Assembly: GCF_007995055.1 (NCBI RefSeq)
Contig: NZ_VOQQ01000001.1
Span: 496,001 to 560,000, forward strand
Reading direction: 5' to 3'
DNA: 64,000 nucleotides
DNA from: Sphingosinicella ginsenosidimutans
Lineage (GTDB): Bacteria > Pseudomonadota > Alphaproteobacteria > Sphingomonadales > Sphingomonadaceae
Shown: one piece after another, positions 9,588 through 17,206 of the stretch
Numbering within the stretch: the stretch's first letter is position 1
Layout: every line of letters begins with the position of its first letter
Position numbers and translations under genes: made by a program
The notes under the pieces: generated by a model
Databases searched by the model: none
Seen by the model: the letters and a program-made list of their open reading frames with translations, nothing else
Told to the model about the DNA's origin: nothing

Positions 9588-9978
9588 CTTTTTGCGTGCG
9601 GGCTTCACTGGCTTGGCCGGCGGCCTCACGGCGAACAAGCCGGTAATCGCTTCGCCCGTTTTCAGCGGGGCAAGGCTGACAGGCTTTTCCTCAGGCACCG
9701 ACACAATCCCGGTATGGGCGGGCCTTCGACCAGAGCCCCCGCAACATCTGGCCGTCTCCGCGCTCCCACGCGCCCGCAAGCTCTGCGGCCAACGTGTCGT
9801 CCAGCTCAAAAACGTCATTGCAGGGAAAGCCGACAGGATCGACTTTACCGTCACGCATAGCTTCAACCCTGTCCGGGTTAAGCAGGTATGCGAGCCTATT
9901 TTCGACCTCAATCGCCAGCCGGACGAGGGGCTGGCCGCCGGACGCTCTTGCCAAAACCTGTGGATAACTCACGGCCAT
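9561..9978 (-). pseudogene. Short IS cargo gene with an apparent frameshift
   Basis: Unrecognised. The first frame gives about 93 residues of protein-like sequence (YPQVLARASGGQPLVRLAIE... to ARPYRDCVGA) and stops at 9691. A second frame then continues with a protein-like, lysine-rich tail (EEKPVSLAPLKTGEAITGLF ... KKKASSPPKE) ending at 9561 in front of a terminator hairpin. The two halves read as one gene of about 135 residues broken by a single-base indel near 9690-9700. GTG at 9972 has AAGGAG at better spacing than the ATG at 9978. It might also be a programmed shift or a sequencing error. Confidence 0.5.
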
Positions 9979-10107
9979 TCTCCTTGGATTTCAGCCATTT
10001 TCGCAGGTCTGCGGGGTTACTCAATTGCTTTGTTGGCATTCATCCTTGACGGGCGGAGGCAAAAAGACGATTGGTATCACCGGCAACAGCTTGGCGAGGG
10101 ACGTGGT

Positions 10108-10812
10108 ATGAGCGAGACAATCGGAACGGACGGCGGGAAGCGAGCAATCCCGTACGTGTCCTTTGCGACGTTCGAGACCTTCGTGTCGGACCTCCGCGAG
10201 AACGGCATTCCGTCTCGCATCGACCGCAGCGTTCTGAAGCGCTTCGCAGGCGGCACCGCCTCGCAGCTTTTGACGAGCCTGAAGGCGATGGGCTTGATGG
10301 AAGAGAACAACGTGCCGACGCCGGCGCTTCGCCGGCTTGTTGAAGCCCACGCGACCGAGATGTGGAAGGATGAGATTTCCGACCTCACCTGCCGGGTATT
10401 CGAGCCCGTAACGGAGATGGACCTGATGACTGCGACGCCGTCGCAGTTCGCCGAGAAGTTCCGCGCTTCGTTCACCGGCGGGGAAGAGGTCCAGAGAAAG
10501 GGTGCTGCCTTCTTCTTCAACGCCGCCAAGATCGCCGGGATCGATGTGGGCTCGCGCATCTTGGCGAACAAACGCCCCAACAGCGGGCCGCGGAAACCGC
10601 GCTCGGCAAAGAAGGCCAAGTTGAAGGAGGAGGCGGTGACGCCCATCGATCTCACGAAGCCAAAGGACGAACAGGAGCAGCCTCGCAGGGCATTGCATCA
10701 CGAACTGGTGGACATCCTTTCCAGCAAAATGAGCGATGAGGAGAAGAATGCCGTTTGGACGCTTGTCCTCTACCTCAAGGGGCTGGAGGCGTCCGAACCG
10801 AAGGAAAAATAA
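10108..10812 (+). CDS. DUF5343 domain protein (IS cargo)
   Basis: 234-residue protein. Residues about 10-150 match the DUF5343 pattern (IPYVSFATFETFVSDLRENG...LLTSLKAMGLMEEN), which looks like a small winged-helix unit followed by a helical region. The tail is basic and ends in a helical segment (LHHELVDILSSKMSDEEKNAV). The ATG at 10108 was chosen because the domain begins just after it and the longer upstream frame is not protein-like. Function unknown. It sits upstream of the toxin gene in the transposon, so a role as regulator or antitoxin is possible but unproven. Confidence 0.8.
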   Translation: MSETIGTDGGKRAIPYVSFATFETFVSDLRENGIPSRIDRSVLKRFAGGTASQLLTSLKAMGLMEENNVPTPALRRLVEAHATEMWKDEISDLTCRVFEPVTEMDLMTATPSQFAEKFRASFTGGEEVQRKGAAFFFNAAKIAGIDVGSRILANKRPNSGPRKPRSAKKAKLKEEAVTPIDLTKPKDEQEQPRRALHHELVDILSSKMSDEEKNAVWTLVLYLKGLEASEPKEK

Positions 10813-10872
10813 TGACGGCGGAGGCCGCTACCAACGAACGCTCCGCCGCCATTCGATCCAAGGAGACACGCG

Positions 10873-10890
10873 ATGAACGAGCCACCTTAG
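10873..10890 (+). other. Five-codon minigene with strong ribosome-binding site
   Basis: AAGGAG is followed seven bases later by ATG AAC GAG CCA CCT TAG (MNEPP). It lies between the DUF5343 gene and the tRNA-like gene. The last sense codon, CCT, is the codon that an AGG anticodon would read. It may be a leader peptide or chance. Confidence 0.3.
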
Positions 10891-10951
10891 CTTTCCCGGT
10901 TGCCGCTGGCGTTGCAACCAGTTGCAATCGGCAGACGCCGCTAGGGCGTCA

Positions 10952-10977
10952 GGGGCCGGGGAGCAATCCCCGGCTCC
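10952..10977 (+). other. GC-rich hairpin with GCAA loop ahead of the tRNA-like gene
   Basis: GCCGGGGA, GCAA loop, TCCCCGGC gives an 8-bp stem that can extend to 11 bp. It lies eight bases before the 5' end of the tRNA-like gene and could be a processing or termination structure. Confidence 0.45.
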
Positions 10978-10984
10978 ACCCTTT

Positions 10985-11071
10985 GCCCCCGTGCCGAAAT
11001 CGGTAGACGGGCCACAGTAGGACTGTGGTGGGCCACTCCGGCCCGTGCGGGTTCGAAGCCCGCCGGGGGCA
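10985..11071 (+). tRNA. Class II tRNA-Leu-like gene with AGG at the anticodon position (IS cargo)
   Basis: A full cloverleaf can be drawn. The acceptor stem is GCCCCCG/CGGGGGC (7 bp, perfect) and the D-loop holds CGGTAGA, as in leucine tRNAs. The anticodon stem CCACA/TGTGG has a 7-base loop GTAGGAC. The long variable arm is GGGCC/GGCCC with loop ACTCC. The T arm GCGGG/CCCGC has loop TTCGAAG, and the discriminator base is A. No CCA is encoded. The body fits tRNA-Leu, but the loop centres on AGG, which would read the proline codon CCU. It may be a changed tRNA, a decoy, or a pseudo-tRNA. Confidence 0.75.
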
Positions 11072-11094
11072 CTCAGCATATATGCGAGATAACG

Positions 11095-11502
11095 ATGGCA
11101 CTCAACTTCTACCCGCGCGCGGGACAGGTCTACATCGCTGACTTCAGCGGCTTCGTGCCGCCGGAGATGAATAAGAAGCGCCCTGTCGTGGTTATCTCGC
11201 CGCGCCTCCCCTACCGAGGCGAGATCGTCACCATCGTGCCGTTCAGCACTACGGAGCCGGTTCACAACCTGCCTTTCTGCGTGCGTCTCTCTAAGAACTA
11301 TATGCCGGGCCAGGATGAGGCCATCCCGGTTTGGGCCAAATGCGATATGCTGCTGAACGTGGCCAAAGACCGCCTGAACGCCATCAAGATCGGGCGGCGA
11401 AAGTACGCTTATCCCCTCCTCAGTGAGGCGGATTTAGAGGCTGTTAAAGCAGGCGTGCTATGGGGCCTCGGCATGGGTACGTTGTTGCAACCTGTAGCGT
11501 GA
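11095..11502 (+). CDS. PemK/MazF-like toxin (IS cargo)
   Basis: 135-residue protein with the PemK/MazF fold pattern: GQVYIADFSG near the start, KKRPVVVISPRLPYRGEIVTIVPFS (residues about 26-50) and a later strand WAKCDMLLNVAKDRL. Family members are ribosome-independent or ribosome-linked endoribonucleases, usually held in check by an adjacent antitoxin. No classical antitoxin gene lies directly upstream. The space before it holds the tRNA-like gene, 23 bases away. It is convergent with the transposase gene. Stabilising the transposon by addiction is a reasonable guess. Confidence 0.8.
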   Translation: MALNFYPRAGQVYIADFSGFVPPEMNKKRPVVVISPRLPYRGEIVTIVPFSTTEPVHNLPFCVRLSKNYMPGQDEAIPVWAKCDMLLNVAKDRLNAIKIGRRKYAYPLLSEADLEAVKAGVLWGLGMGTLLQPVA

Positions 11503-11560
11503 TGCACTACATATCCGTGGTACCCCGGTCATCGGGCTCTAAGACCTAGCTTGCTAGGCA

Positions 11561-11598
11561 GGTTGCCTAAACGGGCGATGACAAGCCCACTGGCAACC
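11561..11598 (+). other. Nested hairpin after the toxin gene
   Basis: GGTTGCC (11561-11567) pairs with GGCAACC (11592-11598), and GGGC (11573-11576) with GCCC (11585-11588) inside it. A smaller CCTAG/CTAGG hairpin lies just upstream. Together with the terminator at 11619 this could be a structured 3' end or a small RNA. Confidence 0.4.
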
Positions 11599-11618
11599 TT
11601 AGAAACTGTCAAGTCCGG

Positions 11619-11650
11619 AGCCCCGCCGAAAGGTGGGGCTTCGTCATTTT
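11619..11650. terminator. Terminator between toxin and transposase genes
   Basis: AGCCCCGCC, GAAA loop, GGTGGGGCT, then TCGTCATTTT. The 9-bp stem has one G-T pair. It lies between two convergent genes and could serve both. Confidence 0.8.
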
Positions 11651-12611
11651 AGCCCACCAGCGCGGCGTAGCGAAGGCGCTTGCTAGGAGCGGTGCGAAGC
11701 ACGCTCACGGCGCGGTCGCCGTCGGTCATTTTCCGGCTGTTCCAGCGACGATCAAACTCCGCCAGATAGCGGGAAAGATGCTTGTCGCTTACGTGGTGGA
11801 ACGCGCCGATGATGCCGCGCTTCAGGAGGCTGTGATAGCTCTCCGCAAAGTTCGTGTGGAAGATGATCCCGCGCACGAACGTCTGGCTGTGATCGACCGT
11901 ATGGTGGCTGTGAAAGTACTGATCTAGCCCGGTGTAAGACAGATGGGCGTCCGTCACGATGTTGGCCGACTGGTCGACGATAGGACGGGCCAGTTCCTGT
12001 AGCGTGCCCTTGCGGACGTTCGGAACATGCACCGTCTTAACGTCGCCCTCACGGTCGATCAGCGTCATCACGGCGGCTTTCTTGCCGGCCTGCGCGGTAC
12101 GATTGCGGTGGCGGTTATTCTTCTTTTTGCCCCCTACGAAGGTCTCGTCCAATTCGACGATGGCGTCCGGGCCGGAACCAAGCATACCGGCCAGAGGCTC
12201 CTGTAACATCGCTTCGCGGACCCGGTGGCACATGAACCACGCCGACTTGTACGACAGTTTGAGCTGGCGGCTGAGCTGGTTTGCGCTCACGCCCTTCTTG
12301 CTGCTGCACATCATGTAAATGGCGTAGATCCATTTCCCGACCGGGATGTGCGCGCCCTCAAAGATCGAGCCGCTGGTGACGCTGAATTTCTTCCGGCAGG
12401 CGCCGCATTTCCACTGCTTGCGGACGGTCGGCTTAACCTCTCCGGTGCGCGCATCGCGGCGGACGTACGCAACCTCGTAGACCTTCTTGCCGCCTTCGCA
12501 GAGCGGGCACGTCACGTTGCCGTTCGGCCAACGAAGGTCGGCGAAAGCTTGCTGCGCGGCGGCTTCGTCGGTGAGGAAGCTGGCGATATCGGCGATGCTG
12601 TTCAGTTCCAT
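11649..12611 (-). CDS. ISXO2-like transposase (IS1595 family)
   Basis: 320-residue DDE-type transposase. It has an N-terminal zinc ribbon, CPLCEGGKK ... WKCGACRKKFSV (two CxxC pairs at about 36-80). The ISXO2 catalytic domain follows, with IVELDETFVGGKKKN at about 152, NIVTDAHLSYTG at about 218 and FAESYHSLLKRG at about 258. These fit the acidic catalytic residues and the NxxE/H-like motif of the family. It starts 24 bases inside the right inverted repeat. It looks intact, so the element may still be mobile. Confidence 0.92.
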   Translation of the reverse strand: MELNSIADIASFLTDEAAAQQAFADLRWPNGNVTCPLCEGGKKVYEVAYVRRDARTGEVKPTVRKQWKCGACRKKFSVTSGSIFEGAHIPVGKWIYAIYMMCSSKKGVSANQLSRQLKLSYKSAWFMCHRVREAMLQEPLAGMLGSGPDAIVELDETFVGGKKKNNRHRNRTAQAGKKAAVMTLIDREGDVKTVHVPNVRKGTLQELARPIVDQSANIVTDAHLSYTGLDQYFHSHHTVDHSQTFVRGIIFHTNFAESYHSLLKRGIIGAFHHVSDKHLSRYLAEFDRRWNSRKMTDGDRAVSVLRTAPSKRLRYAALVG

Positions 12612-12634
12612 GCCGATTATGTAGCACAGGATTT

Positions 12635-12667
12635 TGGTCCAAACAAGTACCTAATCGCCGGATGTTG
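12635..12667 (+). repeat. Right end of IS: inverted repeat and target duplication
   Basis: The right terminal inverted repeat at 12635-12659 ends CTAATCGCC. The second GGATGTTG target duplication follows at 12660-12667. Confidence 0.93.
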
Positions 12668-13275
12668 TCTCGGCTCCCGGCGGACCGATCGCCGAATTCA
12701 ACATCAGGATCGAGTTACCCGATCTCTATCCACGCCACGAACCCAAGGTTTTCGAGGTCGGTGGGAAAATCCCGCGCACGCCCGAACGTCACATCAATCC
12801 CGACGGCGATTGCTGTATTACGGTGTGGGAAAACTGGTTGGTCACAGCCGATGACCACTCCCTCGGCAGTTTCCTCAGCGGCCCGCTCAACGAATATTTT
12901 CTCGGCCAGTTCTGGTTCGAGAAAACCGGGAAATGGCCCTTCGGCGAAAGGGCGCACGGAACGCCCGGTCTCGAAGAAGCCTATGCGGATGCGCTGGGAA
13001 TCCCGAACAGGCGGAGAAGCCTTCTCTACCATCTGCGGCTGCTATCCCAGGATTGGCCGAAAGGTCACTGGTCGTGCCCATGCGGAAGTGGCAAGCGCCT
13101 GCGCCATTGTCACCGCGACGAAGCGATGGCCATCCACCAGCGCGTTCCGCCGAATGTCGCCCGGCGCATGCTCCGCCGGCTGAATCCCAGGAAGGTAATG
13201 AGTACACACTCTCGCGCACATGCTGATCCGGGAACTGGCCCTGGAGCGCGGCTACAACGCCGCGAGTATTGGTAA
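12660..13275 (+). pseudogene. E2-like CBASS accessory gene with SEC-C motif, 3' fragment
   Basis: Continuation of the gene broken at 9483. It holds the E2-like core PDLYPRHEPKVFEV...HINPDGDCCITVWENW, with candidate catalytic cysteines at reconstructed positions 99 and 100. A zinc-binding SEC-C motif lies near the end (CPCGSGKRLRHCH, Cys187, Cys189, Cys198, His199 of the 252-residue joined protein). In type II short CBASS an E2-only protein modifies or primes the CD-NTase. Without its first 50 codons and its own start this piece is unlikely to be made properly, so priming may be lost. Confidence 0.88.
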
Positions 13276-13589
13276 ATGTATATATGCAGACGTCGCGAAT
13301 GCAGAGATCAAGCCGGATTTCTCATCCGAGCGGGGGAAATCGCCATCTCGATCGTTCCCTCGTGGTACCCGCCCTGGAAAAAATCCCGAAGTAGCAATGG
13401 ATAGACAAAGTCCAGACCCAGCTTTTCCAGCGTATTCGCATATTCCATTCGACTTCGCTGGCGACGCAAGCATTGCTGTCGTCACTGAATGGCGGCCGAC
13501 CTGATCGGTCGCTACCCCGACCGGCGTAACCGGCGGGGCTTCGGGTGGTGGGAGCGGCGCGGTGCCGCTCCGAAGCAGGAGCACCATCC
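13276..13589 (+). other. Gene-poor stretch with two leader hairpins
   Basis: No convincing gene in 314 bases. A 42-codon frame begins immediately after the E2 stop (ATG at 13276, ending 13404; its C-terminal half reads FLIRAGEIAISIVPSWYPPW) but has no clear ribosome-binding site. Just before the DUF3489 gene are two hairpins: CCCCG-CCGG/CCGG-GGGG at 13515-13538 and GGAGCGGC/GTCGCTCC-type at 13551-13571 (8 bp). They form a structured leader for the recombinase module. Confidence 0.5.
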
Positions 13590-14129
13590 ATGACCAGAAC
13601 CCTACTCCTCAATGATCTTCAGCTCGTCCTTCTCTCGACGGCCTCGCAGCGCGATGACGGCCGCCTTCTGCCGCCGCCGGACAGCATCGGCGACCGTACG
13701 CCCGCAGTAGATAAGGCTATCAAATCCCTCCTCCGGCGCGGCCTGGCGGCGGAACCCGATACATCGGATATTGGCGATCCGTCGCCGGCAGACAGGGACC
13801 GGATGATCGGTGTGCGGATCACCGCCGCTGGCCGGGCCGCCATTGGCGCAGGTCAGGACGAAGGAGAAGAAGATCGGTCATCCGAGAAGCCTGAGGAGAA
13901 GACTCATCCCGAGGCAGAATCTTCATCCCGCCCGGTCAGCAAGATCGGCACGGTGCTGTCGCTCCTTCGGCGCGATGAGGGCGCCACGCTCGATGAGATG
14001 GTCGCAGCCACGGGCTGGCTGCCCCACACCACCCGCGCCGCGCTGACCGGCCTGCGGAAGAAGGGCCATGTCATCGCGAAGGACAAACGCGGGGATACGA
14101 CCTGCTACCGCATCACCGTGGAGGCATGA
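13590..14129 (+). CDS. DUF3489 domain protein
   Basis: 179-residue protein. The C-terminal 60 residues are the DUF3489 winged-helix-like domain (SKIGTVLSLLRRDEGATLDE...TTRAALTGLRKKGHVIAKDK). The N-terminal part is a weaker, similar repeat (LLLNDLQLVLLSTASQRDDG). The domain looks DNA-binding. It overlaps the next gene by four bases (ATGA). In alphaproteobacteria this family commonly sits in front of DUF2924 and a large serine recombinase, and it is probably a regulator or accessory factor of that recombinase. Confidence 0.85.
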   Translation: MTRTLLLNDLQLVLLSTASQRDDGRLLPPPDSIGDRTPAVDKAIKSLLRRGLAAEPDTSDIGDPSPADRDRMIGVRITAAGRAAIGAGQDEGEEDRSSEKPEEKTHPEAESSSRPVSKIGTVLSLLRRDEGATLDEMVAATGWLPHTTRAALTGLRKKGHVIAKDKRGDTTCYRITVEA

Positions 14130-14548
14130 TCATGGCCGGTGTCGATCATGCATTGCAGGAAATCGCGAGCATGTCCCGCACCGAGCTACAGGACCGGTGG
14201 GCAAAGCTCACCGGTCGCCCGGTGCCCAAACTCAGTATAGCTATGTTGCGCCTCGCGCTAGGCTACGAGTTGCAGGCCAGAGCAAAGGGCGGCCTGTCGC
14301 GCACTGCCCGGCAGCAGCTTGACGGATCGGGGGATGCGCGCCCCCAGGCGATGCCCCTCACGCCCGGCCTGCGGCTGGTCCGCGAATGGCAGGGCAAAGT
14401 GCATGTCGTCACTGTCGATGATGCCGGCGCGATCCACTGGAACGGGCAGCGCTGGAAAAGCCTCAGCGAGGTCGCACGCGCCATCACCGGTACGCGCTGG
14501 TCAGGCCCCGCCTTCTTCGGCCTCAAACAGCGAAAGGCAGCGGCATGA
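14126..14548 (+). CDS. DUF2924 domain protein
   Basis: 140 residues, whole length DUF2924: the conserved start LQEIASMSRTELQDRWAKLTG and the later LRLVREWQGKVHVVTVDD...WNGQRWKSLSEVARAITG...WSGPAFFGL. The C-terminal half resembles the small domain seen in several mobile-element proteins. Translationally coupled at both ends (ATGA overlaps). It accompanies the downstream recombinase in many sphingomonad and rhizobial islands. Function unknown. Confidence 0.88.
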   Translation: MIMAGVDHALQEIASMSRTELQDRWAKLTGRPVPKLSIAMLRLALGYELQARAKGGLSRTARQQLDGSGDARPQAMPLTPGLRLVREWQGKVHVVTVDDAGAIHWNGQRWKSLSEVARAITGTRWSGPAFFGLKQRKAAA

Positions 14549-16203
14549 AGAAGGTCCGTTGCGCGATCTATACCCGCAAATCGAGTGAGGAAGGGCTCGA
14601 GCAGGACTTCAACTCGCTTCATGCCCAGCGCGAGGCCTGCGCCGCGTATATCCTCAGCCAGGCATCCGAAGGCTGGACGCTGCTGCCAGACGAATATGAT
14701 GACGGTGGGCTGTCGGGCGGGACGCTGGAGCGACCGGCGCTCCAGCGGCTGATGAAGGACATTGAAGCCGGCAGGATCGACATCGTGGTCGTCTACAAGG
14801 TCGACCGGCTGAGCCGCTCGCTGCTCGACTTCGCGAAGCTGGTCGAGGCGTTCGATAAGACGAACGTATCGTTCGTGTCTGTGACCCAGTCGTTCAACAC
14901 CACCAACAGCATGGGCCGGCTCACGCTGAACATGCTGCTCTCCTTCGCCCAGTTCGAACGCGAGGTCACCGCCGAGCGTATCCGCGACAAGATCGCCGCA
15001 TCCAAGGCTCGCGGCATGTGGATGGGCGGGAACCCGCCGCTTGGCTACAAGCCCGATGGCAGGACGCTGGCGATCGTCGATGAGCATGCCGAGATCGTGC
15101 GACACATCTTCGCGCGCTACCTTGATCTGGGGAATGTTCGATTGGTTGTCGGCGAGCTGGCCTGCGAAGGTATCATTGCGCCCGAGCGCATTGCCAAGAC
15201 CGGGAGGGCGACAGGTGGCCGTCCATTCACCCGAGGGCAGATTTACAAGCTGCTCTCCAATCCCCTTTACATTGGCGAGATCCATCATAAGGGTCAGGTC
15301 CATGCCGGAAAACACTCGGCGATCATTGATCGGGCCATATGGGACGCTGTTCAGCAGATGCTGGCCACCAACAGGCAGGGCGAAAGAACCGGCAGCAGAG
15401 TCAGTTCGCCTAGCCTCCTTGCGGGTCGCATCGTTGATCAGCACGGCGAGCCGCTGGTCGCCGTCCATGCCTGCAAAGGGAAAGTCCGCTATCGTTATTA
15501 TGTGAGCCGATCACTCCAGCATGATGCAAACCGGCACGCCACTGATGGTCTGCGTATCCCGGCACGGGAAATCGAAGCGGCAGTGATCACCAGTGTTGCT
15601 GGGGCGCTCGATGATCCTCTGGCTCTGCTGACTCAGGCCGGCATAACGCTCGACAGTGATCGTCTGCGCATGATCTTCAAGAAGGCCGAACAGCTCGCGG
15701 CCTCTGTCCGTAGCAGGCAGCGTGATGTGATCACTGATCTGGTGAACAAGGTGGTCGTCCATCCCCATGAGATAGAAATCCGGCTATCGGTCGCGGCCTT
15801 GTGCAGGACTTGCACCATAGATCCCGCCAATAGTCCGGGCAGCATCTCCCTCACCGCGCCGGTTCGCCTCACCCGCACCGGGCGGGCCATCCGGCTGGTT
15901 CAGCGCGATGGCCGACCGATGTCACAGGGCAAGCCCGATCCCGGGCTCGTCGAGTTGCTGCGCAAGGCGCGCAGCTGGTGGCAACAGCTTGAGACCGGTA
16001 CGGTCGACATCGCCACCATCGCACGCAATGAGAAGGTCAATGACTCATGGGTATCGCGCCTCGTCCGACTTAACTTTCTCGCGCCCGCGATCGTCGAAGC
16101 CATCCTCGCCGGAACCCAGCCGGCCTCGGTCAGCGCGACATCATTGCGAACCGCCAGTCTGCCGATCAACTGGGACGAGCAGCTCTCCATGTTCGGAATG
16201 TGA
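14545..16203 (+). CDS. Large serine recombinase
   Basis: 552 residues. The resolvase domain is at about 1-145, with the catalytic serine in YTRKSSEEGLEQDFNSLHAQ, conserved YKVDRLSRSLLDF and FAQFEREVTAERIRDKI. A recombinase domain follows at about 165-270 (GRPFTRGQIYKLLSNPLYIG). The usual cysteine-rich zinc-ribbon region is weak or degenerate here (only VHACKGKVRYRYYVSR). The C-terminus is helical. It overlaps the DUF2924 gene by four bases. Presumed to insert or excise part of this island. It is the last gene before the tRNA-Ser boundary. Confidence 0.92.
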   Translation: MKKVRCAIYTRKSSEEGLEQDFNSLHAQREACAAYILSQASEGWTLLPDEYDDGGLSGGTLERPALQRLMKDIEAGRIDIVVVYKVDRLSRSLLDFAKLVEAFDKTNVSFVSVTQSFNTTNSMGRLTLNMLLSFAQFEREVTAERIRDKIAASKARGMWMGGNPPLGYKPDGRTLAIVDEHAEIVRHIFARYLDLGNVRLVVGELACEGIIAPERIAKTGRATGGRPFTRGQIYKLLSNPLYIGEIHHKGQVHAGKHSAIIDRAIWDAVQQMLATNRQGERTGSRVSSPSLLAGRIVDQHGEPLVAVHACKGKVRYRYYVSRSLQHDANRHATDGLRIPAREIEAAVITSVAGALDDPLALLTQAGITLDSDRLRMIFKKAEQLAASVRSRQRDVITDLVNKVVVHPHEIEIRLSVAALCRTCTIDPANSPGSISLTAPVRLTRTGRAIRLVQRDGRPMSQGKPDPGLVELLRKARSWWQQLETGTVDIATIARNEKVNDSWVSRLVRLNFLAPAIVEAILAGTQPASVSATSLRTASLPINWDEQLSMFGM

Positions 16204-16229
16204 TGGATCTCAGCCTGTCACGACACCTA

Positions 16230-16252
16230 CGGCGCTTCGGCGCCGCTTTGCG
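16230..16252 (+). terminator. Terminator after the recombinase gene
   Basis: CGGCGC, TTCG loop, GCGCCG, then CTTTGCG. A compact GC hairpin 27 bases after the recombinase stop. Confidence 0.65.
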
Positions 16253-16445
16253 TTTCCGGATCGGCAAAGACAGCCGATGCTGACTCACTCCGTACTGCCG
16301 AAATGGGCGACGGAGAAAAAGCCGCCAGAGCGACCAAATGTTGCTCCAGATACGCTCTCCGCAGACCGGACGACCTCCGCAAACGGCGCGAAACTGCGCC
16401 ACTTTCCGGAGTATTTTCCTTTTATATCAATAACTTAAATATATG

Positions 16446-16535
<90 letters not shown>

Positions 16536-16723
16536 GCAAATGAGGCCTGGGCCGCTGTGCGCGGCGACGCCCGGTCGAGCGAGCGGCGCGATTAGCCCAG
16601 GCGAAGCCGATTGCCAAGCCTCTCCTCGGCCGGGCCCGCCGCGCGCCCATGCGCGCCGTCCCCTGCCCGGCCGCAGCGCGCGCCTCGCTTGCGGCGGTCC
16701 GCGGCCCGTCCTACATTGGGGCC

Positions 16724-17101
16724 ATGAGTGTCCCGGATCATTTTTCGCCTGGCGTGCCCGCGGTGGAGGCGCCGCCGATCGCGCATGCGCGCTTTTCGAT
16801 CGGCGATGTGGTCCGCCACCGCCTGTTCGATTTCCGCGGCGTGATCTTCGATGTCGATCCGGTCTTCGCGAACAGCGAGGAATGGTATGAATCCATTCCG
16901 GAGGACGTGAGGCCGGCCAAGGACCAGCCTTTCTACCACCTGCTCGCCGAAAATTCGGATTCGTCCTACGTCGCCTATGTGAGCCAGCAGAACCTGGTCG
17001 CCGACGACGATGCCGACCCGATCGACCACCCGGCCATTTCGGGCCTGTTCGACCGGTTCGAGCCGGGGCGCTATCGGCTGAGGCCCGAACGCCGCCACTA
17101 A
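16724..17101 (+). CDS. hspQ: Heat shock protein HspQ
   Basis: 125-residue HspQ/YccV-like protein. The core reads ARFSIGDVVRHRLFDFRGVIFDVDP...WYESIP...DQPFYHLLAENSD...YVSQQNLV. In enterobacteria HspQ binds hemimethylated oriC DNA and acts as a Lon protease specificity factor. The ATG at 16724 fits the family N-terminus. It is a single gene upstream of the rplU promoter. Confidence 0.9.
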   Translation: MSVPDHFSPGVPAVEAPPIAHARFSIGDVVRHRLFDFRGVIFDVDPVFANSEEWYESIPEDVRPAKDQPFYHLLAENSDSSYVAYVSQQNLVADDDADPIDHPAISGLFDRFEPGRYRLRPERRH

Positions 17102-17114
17102 GCGGCAAGTCCGG

Positions 17115-17143
17115 TTGACAGTCGCGCCGGCGCTCTGTAGCAG
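17115..17143 (+). promoter_or_regulatory. Likely rplU-rpmA promoter
   Basis: TTGACA (17115-17120), a 17-base spacer, TAGCAG (17138-17143), about 64 bases before the rplU start. The -35 is perfect and the -10 weak. Confidence 0.5.
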
Positions 17144-17206
17144 CCCGGCTTTCCGCGTGCGGCGTGATTCCGCGCGCCAAGCAACTTGAAGAAACTGGAT
17201 AGGCCC

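Larger units (their letters stand above)
9484..12659. mobile_element. IS1595-family (ISXO2-like) transposon with cargo genes
   Basis: A 3,176-bp element bounded by 25-bp inverted repeats with one mismatch and flanked by an 8-bp duplication, GGATGTTG, the usual target length for the IS1595 family. It encodes an ISXO2-type transposase at the right end on the minus strand. The remaining two thirds is cargo: a broken short gene, a DUF5343 gene, a class II tRNA-like gene, a PemK/MazF-like toxin and structured RNA. Cargo-bearing IS1595 elements are known. The insertion breaks the CBASS E2-like gene. The ends are nearly identical and the duplication is perfect, which suggests a recent insertion. Confidence 0.95.

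Noticed and set aside
13220..13504. 95-codon frame after the E2 gene that might be a Cap3-like remnant
   Set aside because: No JAB metal-binding motif (ExnHxHP...SxxD) can be seen in any frame of this stretch.
14263..15468. 401-codon minus-strand frame opposite DUF2924 and the recombinase
   Set aside because: Opposite two recognised, overlapping genes.
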